NCBI GenBank assembly: GCA_964417935.1
Contig: CAYQKF010000005.1
Location: 21,432 to 85,431 of the forward strand
Direction of reading: 5' to 3'
From: NIOZ-UU13 sp964417935
GTDB lineage: Bacteria > Planctomycetota > Phycisphaerae > Sedimentisphaerales > Anaerobacaceae
Length of the DNA: 64,000 bases
The position numbers were made by a program, and so were the translations under genes. Below are positions 9,560 to 18,251 of this stretch, piece after piece (the first letter of the stretch is position 1; each line of letters begins with the position of its first letter). Under the pieces are notes generated by a model that was not told the DNA's origin, ran no database searches, and worked only from the letters and a program-made list of their open reading frames with translations.

Positions 9560-10379
9560 TATTCGTCTCACCACCTTGTTGGTCTGTTTCTGGGTGGTCA
9601 AAATCTATTTGTCGTATCTGGAGCAGCGGGAATTCATCCTTGTCGGTGGCAAATGTGCGCTGTCCCAAGCCAAGGTACAGATCGCCTGGTTGTTCAACCC
9701 AATCGGTCTTGCGCGCCAGTAGAATGGCACTATCTTCGCTGGATTCCGAGTTTGGGTACCGTGTTGGTATCAGGCCGGTCGTTTCACCACCGTTGACCCA
9801 GGTGAAGTGGGCGGGAAGCCAGACTACATCGCGCAGGTCGGCTGGTGGTTCAATTTGGATTCGCTTTATAGCTGTGAAGGGCACCCAGTAGTATTTGCCG
9901 TCAAAAATGGCCTCGAGTATTGGGCCGAGCCTGGAATCAGCGTCACAAATCCACTCAAAACGCTGACTATCAATAGAACCCGCAATGGCAGTTGCCGTTT
10001 CAAATGCGCGCTCTCGGAGTTTCTGAGACGCCTGGTATTTTCCTTCCGCAGTCATTTGGTTGGCCTGTACCAACCAACTAATCCACTCAGCCGGCTCGCC
10101 GAAAACGAGCGGTGAGCGTTTGCCGGAAAATATCTCAGTCCGCAAAGCCTCGCAATTGAGCGCCGCTCGGCATACCTGGGCCATGAGCAAATTCATGGGG
10201 TCGAGCTCCGCCGCCAGGTTTAGCTGAGTCAGGGCTCGTTCCCAATCTCCCTGGACAGATAGCAACTGGAAAAGGAAAACCCGGAGCTTGGCATTGGCAG
10301 GGTCAGAGCGTATCTCATCCTCAAGAACAGCAAGCGCCTCAGTAAGCTGGCCGGCTTGCAGTAATTCTTCTGCTTGCAT
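9552..10379 (-). CDS. tagJ: TagJ/ImpE, T6SS accessory protein
   Basis: A 275-residue accessory protein. In other T6SSs, TagJ binds the N-terminal helix of the TssB sheath subunit and is thought to modulate ClpV-driven disassembly. The first 70 residues form a TPR-like helical repeat (LTEALAVLEDEIRSDPAN). The C-terminal part carries the ImpE signature of ILEAIFDGKYYWVPF and a downstream WLPAHFTW segment. It lies directly upstream of tssE, the usual tagJ-tssE order. Confidence 0.93.
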   Translation of the reverse strand: MQAEELLQAGQLTEALAVLEDEIRSDPANAKLRVFLFQLLSVQGDWERALTQLNLAAELDPMNLLMAQVCRAALNCEALRTEIFSGKRSPLVFGEPAEWISWLVQANQMTAEGKYQASQKLRERAFETATAIAGSIDSQRFEWICDADSRLGPILEAIFDGKYYWVPFTAIKRIQIEPPADLRDVVWLPAHFTWVNGGETTGLIPTRYPNSESSEDSAILLARKTDWVEQPGDLYLGLGQRTFATDKDEFPLLQIRQIDFDHPETDQQGGETNNG

Positions 10380-10416
10380 GTCAGTACCCTCGGTAGCTGT
10401 ACAGAATATGTCCCCA

Positions 10417-10443
10417 CCGGCGATGTCTTGGAGGACAGGCCGG
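10417..10443. promoter_or_regulatory. Interrupted inverted repeat between hcp and tagJ
   Basis: CCGGC, GA, TGTC, a TTGGAG loop, GACA, G, GCCGG can fold as a two-part stem of 9 pairs with small bulges. It lies in the 95-bp space after the hcp stop in the minus-strand transcript. No T-run follows, so it is not a classical intrinsic terminator. It could protect the 3' end of the abundant hcp message or lower read-through to tagJ. Function is inferred from position only. Confidence 0.35.
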
Positions 10444-10474
10444 TAAACGGTCGTCAGCCTTCAATGCAGTGGTA

Positions 10475-10966
10475 TCAGCCGCCCTTGTTGGTGACCAGGT
10501 CCCAATGGGTTTCAACATTGCCACCAATCTTACCTTCAGCGGTCTCGGTATAGGTCCATTCGATTTTGCCGTAGTTGAAACTAACTTCTTCAAGAGGCAA
10601 AGATTCACCACCCTGAGATGAGCCGCCTGGGCGGACCGACGAAACGATGACGCCGCTCATTTTGTATTCCATGTATTTCTGCTTATCGCCTCCGGCGCGG
10701 CACAGTTCGATCGTCACTGTGTCGATATGCTTGCCGTTGCAGCAAAACAGACTCAGCTTGGGTGAAGCCTTGTCAAGCGTCTTCACAACGGAGAAGTCCT
10801 GGTGGTCACAGCGCTCTGCGCTGAGGCTGCCACCACTACTTATCGACCCTGAGGCTGGCTGTGAAACGCCGTGAGAGTACGACAGCACTTCAATCCACTT
10901 CTCGTGCTTCTCGTCGGTACATTCTCCATCGATTCCTTCAAGCTTCAAAAAACAATCAAAAGCCAT
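10475..10966 (-). CDS. hcp: Hcp (TssD), T6SS inner-tube protein
   Basis: A 163-residue Hcp1-family protein that forms hexameric rings stacked into the secreted tube. It begins with MAFDCFLKLEGIDGEC and contains the SYSHGVSQPAS and VSFNYGKIEWTY segments typical of Hcp. A strong ribosome-binding site (AAGGAG) lies 8 nt before the ATG at 10966, fitting an abundant product. It sits between tssC and tagJ. Confidence 0.96.
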   Translation of the reverse strand: MAFDCFLKLEGIDGECTDEKHEKWIEVLSYSHGVSQPASGSISSGGSLSAERCDHQDFSVVKTLDKASPKLSLFCCNGKHIDTVTIELCRAGGDKQKYMEYKMSGVIVSSVRPGGSSQGGESLPLEEVSFNYGKIEWTYTETAEGKIGGNVETHWDLVTNKGG

Positions 10967-11075
10967 CTTATCAACTCCTTACAAAACAAAGTAATTCTCT
11001 TTATTCCTATTCTTAACTTAGCCGTCTAAAACGTCTTAGTCACACTTCATCTTTCATCAATGCGGGCTCGATCTA

Positions 11076-12575
11076 TCAACCTCCGCCCTTAGCTGAAGGC
11101 AGCTTGGATACCAATCGCAGCGAAACAGACAACCCCTCGAGCTGGTAGTGCGGCCTCAGATAGAACTTGGCGGAGTAGTACCCTGGGTCTCCTTCTATTT
11201 CGTCAACCACGACTTCCGCCGCTGCCAGAGGATACTTCGCCTTGACTTCTTCGGAGGCGTGGGGGTCGCTGGTAACGTACTGCATGATCCATTTGTTAAG
11301 CCAGGTTGCCATATCCTCTCGCTCCTTGAAAGACCCGATTTTATCCCGCACGATGCACTTGAGGTAATGGGCGAATCGGCACGTTGAGAACAGATACGGC
11401 AGTCTTGCTGCAAGGTTTGCATTTGCGGTTGCGTCGGGGTCGTCATATTCAGCCGGCTTTTGCAGCGACTGGGCCCCAATAAATGCCGCGTAATCTTCGT
11501 TCTTCCAGTGTGACAACGGCATCAGGCCGTTCTTCGCCAACTCCGCTTCTCGTCTGTCTGTAATACCAATCTCCGTTGGGCATTTCATATCCACTCCACC
11601 ATCATCGGTGGGGAAAGTATGGCAGGGAAGCCCTTCGACCATTCCGCCGCTCTCGACTCCGCGGATAGTTGCACACCACCCAAACTGCTTAAAGGACCGG
11701 TTAATATTCACGCCCATTGCGTAGGCTGAGTTTGTCCAAAGATATTTTGAGTGCTCGCCTCCGGCTGTCTCCTCTTCAAAATCAAAGTCTTCGAGAGGAT
11801 TCGTTTTGGCGCCGTAAGGTATCCTTCCGAGAAATCTCGGCATTGTTAAACCGATGTACCTGGAATCTTCAGACTCGCGCAAGGACCGCCATGGGGCATA
11901 ATCAGCCGTTTGGAAAATTTTCGTTAGATCGCGAGGGTTGCTAAGTTCGTTCCAGGAATCCATATTCATCAGGGTAGGAGCGGCCGCGCTTATAAACGGT
12001 GCATGAGCCGCAGCGGCAATCTGGGCCACTCCATTAAGTATTTCAACGTCCGGCGGGCTGTTATCGAAAAAATAGTCACCGATGAGACAGCCGTACGGTT
12101 CACCGCCCGGTGAACCGAACTCTTCTTCGTATAGCTTCTTGAAAAGCGGGCTTTGGTCCCACGCTGTACCTTTGTACTTCTTAAGGGTTTTTGCCAAATC
12201 TTTCTTGGGAAGGTTCAGCACACGTATCTTCAGCGTTTCATCCGTTTCTGTGTTATTTACGAGATGATGCATGCCTCGCCAGCTACCCTCAAGTGCTTGA
12301 AAGTCCTCGTGATGCATGATTAAATTAATCTGCTCAGACAACTTCATATCTATCTCAGCAATGATCGCTTCGATTGAGCTGACAGCATCTTCGGAAATGA
12401 GCGCTGTTTCTGCCAGAGCTTGTTCAGCTAAGGTTTGCACTGCCGAAGTGATTGCCTCTTTTGCATGGTCGGATTTCGGCTTAAACTCTTTCTTAAGGAG
12501 TGCTTCAAACTCACTCGGTTCTATTGCTACAGCCTCAGCGGCCTGTGCTTCTTCTTTTTCTTTCTCTTTAGCCAT
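11076..12575 (-). CDS. tssC: TssC, T6SS contractile sheath large subunit
   Basis: A 499-residue sheath subunit (VipB/ImpC) that assembles with TssB around the Hcp tube. Family segments include FQALEGSWRGMHHLV, LIGDYFFDN, FIGLTMPRFLGR-type text near the middle and RGVESGGMVEGLPCH. The ATG at 12575 overlaps the tssB stop by 8 bp (ATGGCTAA), implying coupled 1:1 translation. Length is typical. Confidence 0.97.
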   Translation of the reverse strand: MAKEKEKEEAQAAEAVAIEPSEFEALLKKEFKPKSDHAKEAITSAVQTLAEQALAETALISEDAVSSIEAIIAEIDMKLSEQINLIMHHEDFQALEGSWRGMHHLVNNTETDETLKIRVLNLPKKDLAKTLKKYKGTAWDQSPLFKKLYEEEFGSPGGEPYGCLIGDYFFDNSPPDVEILNGVAQIAAAAHAPFISAAAPTLMNMDSWNELSNPRDLTKIFQTADYAPWRSLRESEDSRYIGLTMPRFLGRIPYGAKTNPLEDFDFEEETAGGEHSKYLWTNSAYAMGVNINRSFKQFGWCATIRGVESGGMVEGLPCHTFPTDDGGVDMKCPTEIGITDRREAELAKNGLMPLSHWKNEDYAAFIGAQSLQKPAEYDDPDATANANLAARLPYLFSTCRFAHYLKCIVRDKIGSFKEREDMATWLNKWIMQYVTSDPHASEEVKAKYPLAAAEVVVDEIEGDPGYYSAKFYLRPHYQLEGLSVSLRLVSKLPSAKGGG

Positions 12576-13110
12576 CGGACTGTTCCTCCTTAGAAGTGTC
12601 GGTAGATTCAGCTTCCTGTTTTGGTGCAGAAGTCAGGGCACTTAGCAGGGCCTTGTCTTTAAGGACCTTCGCCATCAGCTCTTCGGCACCACTTTTACCA
12701 TCCATGTACGACAAGAGGTTTGACAATTCCGTCCGGGCCTTCAACAGCTTGTTTAAAGCGTCAACCTTACGCGCCACAGCCGCTGGGGAGAAATCATCCA
12801 TACTCTCAAAGCTGATATCGACGCTCAGATTGCCTTCGCCCGTAAGTGTGTTAGGTACTTGAAAGGCAACTCGGGGTTTCGTTGCTTTGAGCCGTTCGTC
12901 GAAATTATCTACATCAATCTCAAGGAACTTGCGATCTGCAACTCCGGACAAACTCTCTGCCGGCTTACCAGATAAATCAGCCATCACACCCATTACGAAA
13001 GGTAAGTTGATTTTTTTCTCTGCACCATACAGCTCTAAATCATACTCTATCTGCACACGGGGGGCTCGGTTACGAGCTATGAATTTTTGACTACTCTTCT
13101 TTTTTGCCAT
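12568..13110 (-). CDS. tssB: TssB, T6SS contractile sheath small subunit
   Basis: A 180-residue VipA/ImpB sheath protein. It starts with a basic region (SQKFIARNRAPRVQIEYDL) followed by LPFVMGVMADLSG, both typical of TssB. Residues about 100-135 hold the conserved ESMDDFSPAAVARKV motif. AGAAAGGAG precedes the ATG at 13110 at good spacing. The C-terminal tail is acidic and rich in Ser and Gln. Confidence 0.96.
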   Translation of the reverse strand: MAKKKSSQKFIARNRAPRVQIEYDLELYGAEKKINLPFVMGVMADLSGKPAESLSGVADRKFLEIDVDNFDERLKATKPRVAFQVPNTLTGEGNLSVDISFESMDDFSPAAVARKVDALNKLLKARTELSNLLSYMDGKSGAEELMAKVLKDKALLSALTSAPKQEAESTDTSKEEQSDG

Positions 13111-13192
13111 GCTTGCTCCTTTCTCAACAAGAAATACTTAGCGCCGAAAACATCGGCAATCTTAAACCTGCAGAATAGCAGAATATTGGGTA

Positions 13193-14269
13193 CTAACCCG
13201 ACTGTTTAGTACCAGAATCACTACTGCTAACTCCACCAATCATTTCAACTTGGTTCATACCATCCGGGCAAAAATCCTTAACGACTTCCAAAAAGCTTTT
13301 CGAGACTAATCTTTGCGCTCTGCGCAGAAGTAGGGGGACCGGGCTGGAGGGTTCGTGGCGGTCGAAATACTGGCAGACTTTATCGAGAGCCAAAAGGGCT
13401 TCTTGGGCGGATTGGATATCACCCGAAAGTGATATTGCGCCTTTCTCTTTTACTCCACCAGCTGCTGCAGCACCCTCATCGACAGCTTCACCGTGCCCCC
13501 GTTTTGCCAGGTATTCCTGAACACGCTTTTGGATATTTCCAAGAACTCCTCGGACACCACTAACGTCCGGAGTTTGGCCTTGAGAAGCGCGTTCAGAGAA
13601 CACGCTCATTATAGCGGCGATATGTTCAATAGCTTCTTGGGTGGCTTGGGATGTTGCCAGGAGCTCATCCGTTGCGGTATCCTGAAATGCCGCATCAATT
13701 ACTGCCGTATCGGGAGCGTTTGCTCTCTGGTCATCTGAAACCGCAATCTTTCCTTTTGCAACCTGGATGTCTCTAAGGCTAAACCTTCCCATCTGAACTG
13801 AATTACACAAAGGCACTTCTGACAGCCGTTGCTTGAATTTCATAGGGTCCTGTGCACTGACCGAAGTTGGGGACAACGATTGTAAAATATTGATTCGTTC
13901 AAGAGGGTCGTTATTATCCTCCGGGTCAAGTTGAGGGTAAAGATGGTCCCAGAAACGTTCCAGCAATCCGCGGAGCAGAGCCAAGCCATCACGCAGACCG
14001 TGGATCCCCTCTAACTTTAGAAGGGAAATAGTAAGGTACATTGCAACCCTGAGGTCTTTCGAGCGTTTTAGCAGCTCGGAACTTTTTTCGCGAACCTCTC
14101 GCCAGTTCGGCTCCTCTGTCGTTTCCTCTACGCCAGCTACGACCCCGCCGCCGGCCTTGGTTCGCAGCATGTCTTCGAGAGCCAGGAAAGAGGCGTCGTA
14201 GGAAAGGTCTTCGCCGCAAGGGGACTCGGCACTCACTTCAGAAAGAAAACTTTCGATATCAATTGCCAT
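13193..14269 (-). CDS. tssA: TssA, T6SS cap/assembly protein with ImpA N-terminal domain
   Basis: TssA caps or primes the growing sheath. The N-terminal ImpA domain is clear: SPCGEDLSYDASFLALE, then EPNWREVREKSSELLKRSK and a GLLERFWDHLYPQLDPED stretch. The C-terminal third has a helical region ending PVPLLLRRAQRLVSKSFLE, as in short TssA proteins. The ATG at 14269 is preferred to a TTG at 14284 because the family normally starts just before IDIESFLSEV. It is the first gene of the minus-strand operon, with an 82-bp space before tssB. Confidence 0.92.
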   Translation of the reverse strand: MAIDIESFLSEVSAESPCGEDLSYDASFLALEDMLRTKAGGGVVAGVEETTEEPNWREVREKSSELLKRSKDLRVAMYLTISLLKLEGIHGLRDGLALLRGLLERFWDHLYPQLDPEDNNDPLERINILQSLSPTSVSAQDPMKFKQRLSEVPLCNSVQMGRFSLRDIQVAKGKIAVSDDQRANAPDTAVIDAAFQDTATDELLATSQATQEAIEHIAAIMSVFSERASQGQTPDVSGVRGVLGNIQKRVQEYLAKRGHGEAVDEGAAAAGGVKEKGAISLSGDIQSAQEALLALDKVCQYFDRHEPSSPVPLLLRRAQRLVSKSFLEVVKDFCPDGMNQVEMIGGVSSSDSGTKQSG

Positions 14270-14284
14270 GGTATATTCTGCCAA

Positions 14285-14855
14285 ATCAATATATTAAAGA
14301 ACCCGCTTTTGGCCTAAAGTAACATTGCAGCCGTATTTTCAGTAAAGGGCAAAAAGCCAAGAACATCCTAAAATATCACAACCAAAATCGACTGTAAACC
14401 TCAAACTCAACGAGCATCCTTTACCTGTCACTCAGAAAGCTTCGAATACTGTCCAGCCGACTTATACCTATTTTCAGGCTCCGACAAGTATTTGAACCTT
14501 CCAGAATAGACAATCTTATGACACTATTTGCAGAAAGACCTCTGCACTCATTCCCTAATATTCGGCAATTAGCGCAGGACTGTCAAGTTTTTTTAAAAAA
14601 AATACGCGACTGCTCATTTAAAATATGTAGCTATCTACTAAAAGGCATCTTGCGGTGTTTCAAAAGAGAGCAGAGTTGATTGTAAGGCCTTCCGTGTAGT
14701 ATATAATACGCTTGGCGTAATCCGCCGCGGACCCGGATTTCCCGAATAAAGTAGTATTTTCAGCGTTGTTTTGGTATTATATAGGGGTATGATTTGATAT
14801 TTTGTTAACAGAAGAGTTCGGCCCCGGTTCGCTGGGATAAGCGGAGATTACAAAG
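14285..14855. other. Divergent intergenic region between the two T6SS arms
   Basis: 571 bp with no supported gene. It separates the minus-strand tss operon from the plus-strand arm, so promoters for both should lie here. A plus-strand sigma-70-like candidate is listed separately. No convincing minus-strand promoter for tssA was found. A T7/A8 homopolymer tract lies near 14588-14602. No sigma-54 GG-N10-GC element was recognised by eye. Confidence 0.6.
14680..14707 (+). promoter_or_regulatory. Candidate sigma-70 promoter for the plus-strand T6SS arm
   Basis: TTGTAA at 14680-14685 and a perfect TATAAT at 14702-14707 are separated by 16 bp. This places a start about 140 bp upstream of the zinc-ribbon gene at 14856. 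A second possible pair (TTGTTT at 14766, TATGAT at 14788, 16-bp spacer) lies closer to the gene. Confidence 0.4.
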
Positions 14856-15164
14856 ATGTTGTGCCAAAAATGTGGTGTTCGGCCTGCACAGGTCATAGTA
14901 ACCAGTTGCAATGGTCAAGAGTGTTATGAACTCCACCTTTGCCTTCAGTGCCGAAATGGCGTCAGTGCATTTCCATCTCCCGATGAACAACAGAAAGTCG
15001 TGGAATCGGCCATGGAATCCGCCAGGCAAACAGGTTTGGACGAAGAAAGCGTTTCTGACGCTCTCGGCATAGATGCCGAGGAAATTCTAAGGGTTTTACG
15101 GGGAGAGGGCGTTTTAGACCCCGCCGTGTGGCAAATCATCAAATCGCACCTGAGGATGGATTAG
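14856..15164 (+). CDS. Small McsA-like zinc-ribbon protein, possible regulator
   Basis: A 102-residue protein. The first 35 residues carry two CxxC knuckles (MLCQKCG and HLCLQCRNG) in the spacing seen at the N-terminus of McsA, the zinc-binding activator of the McsB arginine kinase linked to ClpC. The UvrB/UvrC-type C-terminal motif of McsA is replaced by a short helical region (about residues 55-102). It is the first gene of the plus-strand arm, far from any mcsB in view but in the same arm as clpV. A regulator or unfoldase adaptor is an inference. Confidence 0.6.
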   Translation: MLCQKCGVRPAQVIVTSCNGQECYELHLCLQCRNGVSAFPSPDEQQKVVESAMESARQTGLDEESVSDALGIDAEEILRVLRGEGVLDPAVWQIIKSHLRMD

Positions 15165-15603
15165 AGAAGCAAAAATACCAGAGTTAAAGCTCCCAGGCCA
15201 ATTGTTCTACCAATAACTAACCTGCGTGGAATTTTAACGATTTTCGCTTAATTTATTTGACATTTTGACCTGCCGCTACTATTATGTCCGCACGTTGGCA
15301 AGGTGGTATACTACAAAACGCAATGCCCTTTTTTTAAGAAAATGGGGCATAGTTGCAAGTTAACGTGTCCGAGAGCCTCGGGCCGATTAAAATATACGGT
15401 AAGGATGACTTGAGAAATGAGCCAGTCCTTACGACGATACCTGCAAGCGGTTAGAAAATAGGGTGACTGTCCGTAATTTTAATAGATATATTTTTACGTT
15501 GTTTTTAGTGTACGACCCATCTTAGAGTTACTGCGTAAGAGAAAAAGTCCAATGGGATCAATAAGTAAAATCATTAACTGTACTATATGAGGAGAATAGA
15601 GCA
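15165..15603 (+). other. Long intergenic/leader region upstream of the amidase-like gene
   Basis: 439 bp without a supported ORF. It contains a near-consensus promoter at 15257-15285 and, downstream of it, an ATGCCC/GGGCAT inverted repeat around an A/T-rich loop (about 15323-15350) and a GTAAGGA/TCCTTAC stem (15399-15432). The predicted 5' leader would be about 310 nt. It may be a structured leader or encode a small RNA. Confidence 0.45.
15257..15285 (+). promoter_or_regulatory. Near-consensus sigma-70 promoter upstream of the amidase-like gene
   Basis: A perfect TTGACA at 15257-15262 and TATTAT at 15280-15285 are separated by exactly 17 bp, the best promoter match seen in the window. It would start transcription near 15292 and read towards the gene at 15604. 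Confidence 0.6.
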
Positions 15604-16176
15604 ATGGCACATGCACTAAGTTTGATCTGCCAAAATAATATTGGGGGCTTAGCAACAAGGATGCTTTGCACCGAGGCTGTCGTTTGTTGGCTCTGGTGTG
15701 TTTACCAGCGGGTAGGGCATGGGGGCGCTGCCGTCAGCGCGGCTGAAAAGACGAATTTTGACACTTGGCTGCAGAATGGTATTGTCGGACCCCCCGCCAC
15801 GGCCCGTTACACGCAAAGGTTTCTCGGTAAAATGGCAACAGCGAAGGGAACGCATAAGACAAGTCGATTGTACCAAAGCAATCCGCGAAAAGGCGCGATA
15901 GTGATATGGCTAAATGGGAATGTGGCGGAACACGCGGCGATTAACGGGGGAGACAATCTTTTAAACGGTTACAACCAGAGCAATTGGCTTAACGGTTGCA
16001 TTGATGCTGCCCAGACTCACTGCTCCCACAACGTTGACACAATTATCTGGGACGGCAATGGGGTGCATGCGGAAAAATCAATCGGACCTATGCAATGTAG
16101 CATCTATTATGTCGGACCGAAGGACGCTATGGCCTATTTCAACCAGTATGTAAATGACGCTGCTAAATGGTCATGA
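15604..16176 (+). CDS. Cys/His amidase-like protein (papain/NlpC-like), candidate T6SS effector
   Basis: A 190-residue protein with no signal peptide and a good ribbon of features for a thiol hydrolase. A candidate nucleophile Cys22 sits at a helix start (MLCTEAVVCWLW) and a candidate His110 lies on a strand (GNVAEHAAIN), followed by polar residues Asn114 and Asp117. The order Cys, His, polar residue and the RKGAIVIW strand before the His resemble papain-like/NlpC-P60 amidases. AGGAG precedes the ATG. Lack of a signal peptide and position inside a T6SS locus fit an effector delivered to the periplasm of target cells, as for Tae amidases. No immunity gene is recognised beside it. Fold and role are inferred. 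Confidence 0.55.
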   Translation: MAHALSLICQNNIGGLATRMLCTEAVVCWLWCVYQRVGHGGAAVSAAEKTNFDTWLQNGIVGPPATARYTQRFLGKMATAKGTHKTSRLYQSNPRKGAIVIWLNGNVAEHAAINGGDNLLNGYNQSNWLNGCIDAAQTHCSHNVDTIIWDGNGVHAEKSIGPMQCSIYYVGPKDAMAYFNQYVNDAAKWS

Positions 16177-16425
16177 ACTTGTGTAAGGAGTTCGTGGTTG
16201 GAACACATCTGTAGATTACTCGTGTCGCCAAAGTGTCGTGCCAGACAACTAAGTGGTACCCTGTCTCAGGTGGAAAGTGATTTGGACAAAAATATATGCA
16301 GGAACATTTGCATCGGTCAGAAAAATCAGGATTAATAGCACCCAAGTTGGCCCTAAATATGTCGGGTTAGCTCAGCAGATTTTACATCGGAAATTTCGGA
16401 TAGAAGCAGGGGAGAGGAAATCAAT

Positions 16426-17943
16426 ATGACACAGAGGGGTAATGCAAGAGTATTCCATTTAGACCGGTCGTTGGACGGGAAAACTTTCAAAAAGGTCCTG
16501 GCAGATGCGGGGTATTCACAGATGGCACTGGCCGAGACTTTGGGAATATCGTGCGTACACGAACGGCAGGATGTAGAGGTTGTCTATCGCCGTGTCAAGA
16601 CGGACAGCCCGTATAATATCTTAGTTCGCTTGTTTTGGCTTGGACGGGCGGTCTTTGAGTCCATCCTTCGTGAGCAGTTGGCGGGTCTTGATATTGAGGA
16701 GCTGGTAGGGATCGGCCTACTGCACCGTCGGGATGGGGAAGTCCAAGCTAATGCCAAATTGGCACCATACCACGAGTTGTTACTGGCGAGCGATTTTGGG
16801 CCGGAAATTCATCGTGAGTTGTCGGCTGACCATGTCCTTGGCGTGGGCGCTGCATCTTTGACTCTTGGAAGTTTGACAGTACGCCGAAAGGTCAAAACTG
16901 CGCTCGACATTGGCACTGGCGCCGGTATACAAGCATTTTTAGCTGACCGCCACGCCGACCACGTCATCGGGACGGACACCAATCTACGAGCGTTGAACTT
17001 TGCCAGGTTCAATGCCGTACTGAATGGAATAGACGGCATTGAATGGAGCGAAGGGAGTCTCTATGAGCCGGTTGCGGAGCAGCAATTTGACCTGATTGTG
17101 TCCAATCCTCCTTATGTGATTTCTCCGGAGTCCCGGTTTGTTTTTCGTGATGCAAATCTGCCGGGCGATGCCGTCTCAGAACAAGTAGTACGCGGGGCCG
17201 GGCAAAGGTTAAGTGAGGGTGGTTTTGCCTGTATATTATTCAATTGGCATCATCAAGACGACACAGATTGGGATTCTCGACCGCGGAGCTGGGTATCGAA
17301 TATCGGCTGTGACGGCTGGCTGATATGTTTTAAATCTACAGAACCCTTAACCTACGCGGCCGACTGGCTGCGAACCAGTGTAGGGAAGAGTTCGCCGGAC
17401 TATGGAAAGTATCTGGATGAATGGATGGCGTATTATAAAAAGATGCAGATCGGGCGGATCAGTGCCGGCGGAGTGATTATGAGAAGGCGAAGCCAACAAG
17501 CTAATTGGTTCCGGGCCCACGCGATCGATAAGGGTCGCTGTACCGGCTCTTGTGGAGACCAGATTGAGCGCATCTTTGCTGCGGAGGATCTACTTCAAAA
17601 CCTCAATGACGACCGGCAGTTGCTGCAACAGCGTTTCCTGTTTGATGAACACCACCGCCTGGAGCATCAGTTAGCAGTTCGGGACGGCTGTTGGTCTGTC
17701 AATAGTGAGCACCTTTATGCCTCCGAGGGGATTCCATTTGCCGGGAATATGGACATGTATATTGCGAACTTGCTGGCTGGCTGTGACGGCCGGCGAACCT
17801 TACGCGAGCTTATTGAGGCAGTGGCCGACCGAATACAGACCGACCCGGAAACGGTAGGACCCGCCTGTTTAGCCACTGTCCGCAAGCTTATGCAGGCCGG
17901 GTTTCTAAGTTCAGTCGCTGGCCCCAGTAACTCGACTACATAG
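16426..17943 (+). CDS. PrmC/HemK-like class I SAM-dependent methyltransferase
   Basis: A 505-residue protein. The N-terminal ~130 residues look like a winged-helix-type domain. The central domain has SAM-binding motif I (ALDIGTGAGIQAFLA), an acidic loop (GTDTNLRALNFARFN) and the motif IV VSNPPYVISP typical of N5-glutamine and adenine-N6 methyltransferases. The C-terminal ~200 residues resemble the extra domain of long, about 500-residue PrmC-like proteins of actinobacteria. The substrate is unknown. A GGGGAGAGG Shine-Dalgarno precedes the ATG. Its presence between two candidate effectors is odd for a housekeeping enzyme. Confidence 0.7.
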   Translation: MTQRGNARVFHLDRSLDGKTFKKVLADAGYSQMALAETLGISCVHERQDVEVVYRRVKTDSPYNILVRLFWLGRAVFESILREQLAGLDIEELVGIGLLHRRDGEVQANAKLAPYHELLLASDFGPEIHRELSADHVLGVGAASLTLGSLTVRRKVKTALDIGTGAGIQAFLADRHADHVIGTDTNLRALNFARFNAVLNGIDGIEWSEGSLYEPVAEQQFDLIVSNPPYVISPESRFVFRDANLPGDAVSEQVVRGAGQRLSEGGFACILFNWHHQDDTDWDSRPRSWVSNIGCDGWLICFKSTEPLTYAADWLRTSVGKSSPDYGKYLDEWMAYYKKMQIGRISAGGVIMRRRSQQANWFRAHAIDKGRCTGSCGDQIERIFAAEDLLQNLNDDRQLLQQRFLFDEHHRLEHQLAVRDGCWSVNSEHLYASEGIPFAGNMDMYIANLLAGCDGRRTLRELIEAVADRIQTDPETVGPACLATVRKLMQAGFLSSVAGPSNSTT

Positions 17944-18251
17944 GAAGTTCGGTGGCGGACATCAACTGGCGCAAAGACGGTTCAAGTAGCAAATCTTGAG
18001 GTGTTATGTCATTTTCGGAGAAAAACCGACAAAATACCATGTGAGATGGTTGCATCTATCAGGCAGATTTGGTATTGTTGTGATGCAGAGACGCTCAGTG
18101 TCGTAGGTGAGCATACATAAATGGGAAATCTTAAATAACAACAGTTTTGAATAATTTGACCATATGAGATGATAAATTCGGCGAGCGATCACGATTCGGA
18201 GGCCAACTCGCTGCATTTGGGAGTACGGAGTTATTTTGTGGGAAGTGTCGG
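17944..18251. other. Intergenic region without recognised content
   Basis: 308 bp between the methyltransferase and the M15-like peptidase gene. No promoter, hairpin or supported ORF was recognised, and reading frames crossing it on the minus strand look like shadows. Confidence 0.5.

Noticed and set aside
14285..14855. Sigma-54 promoter for the T6SS operons
   Set aside because: No GG-N10-GC element with flanking consensus was found by eye on either strand.
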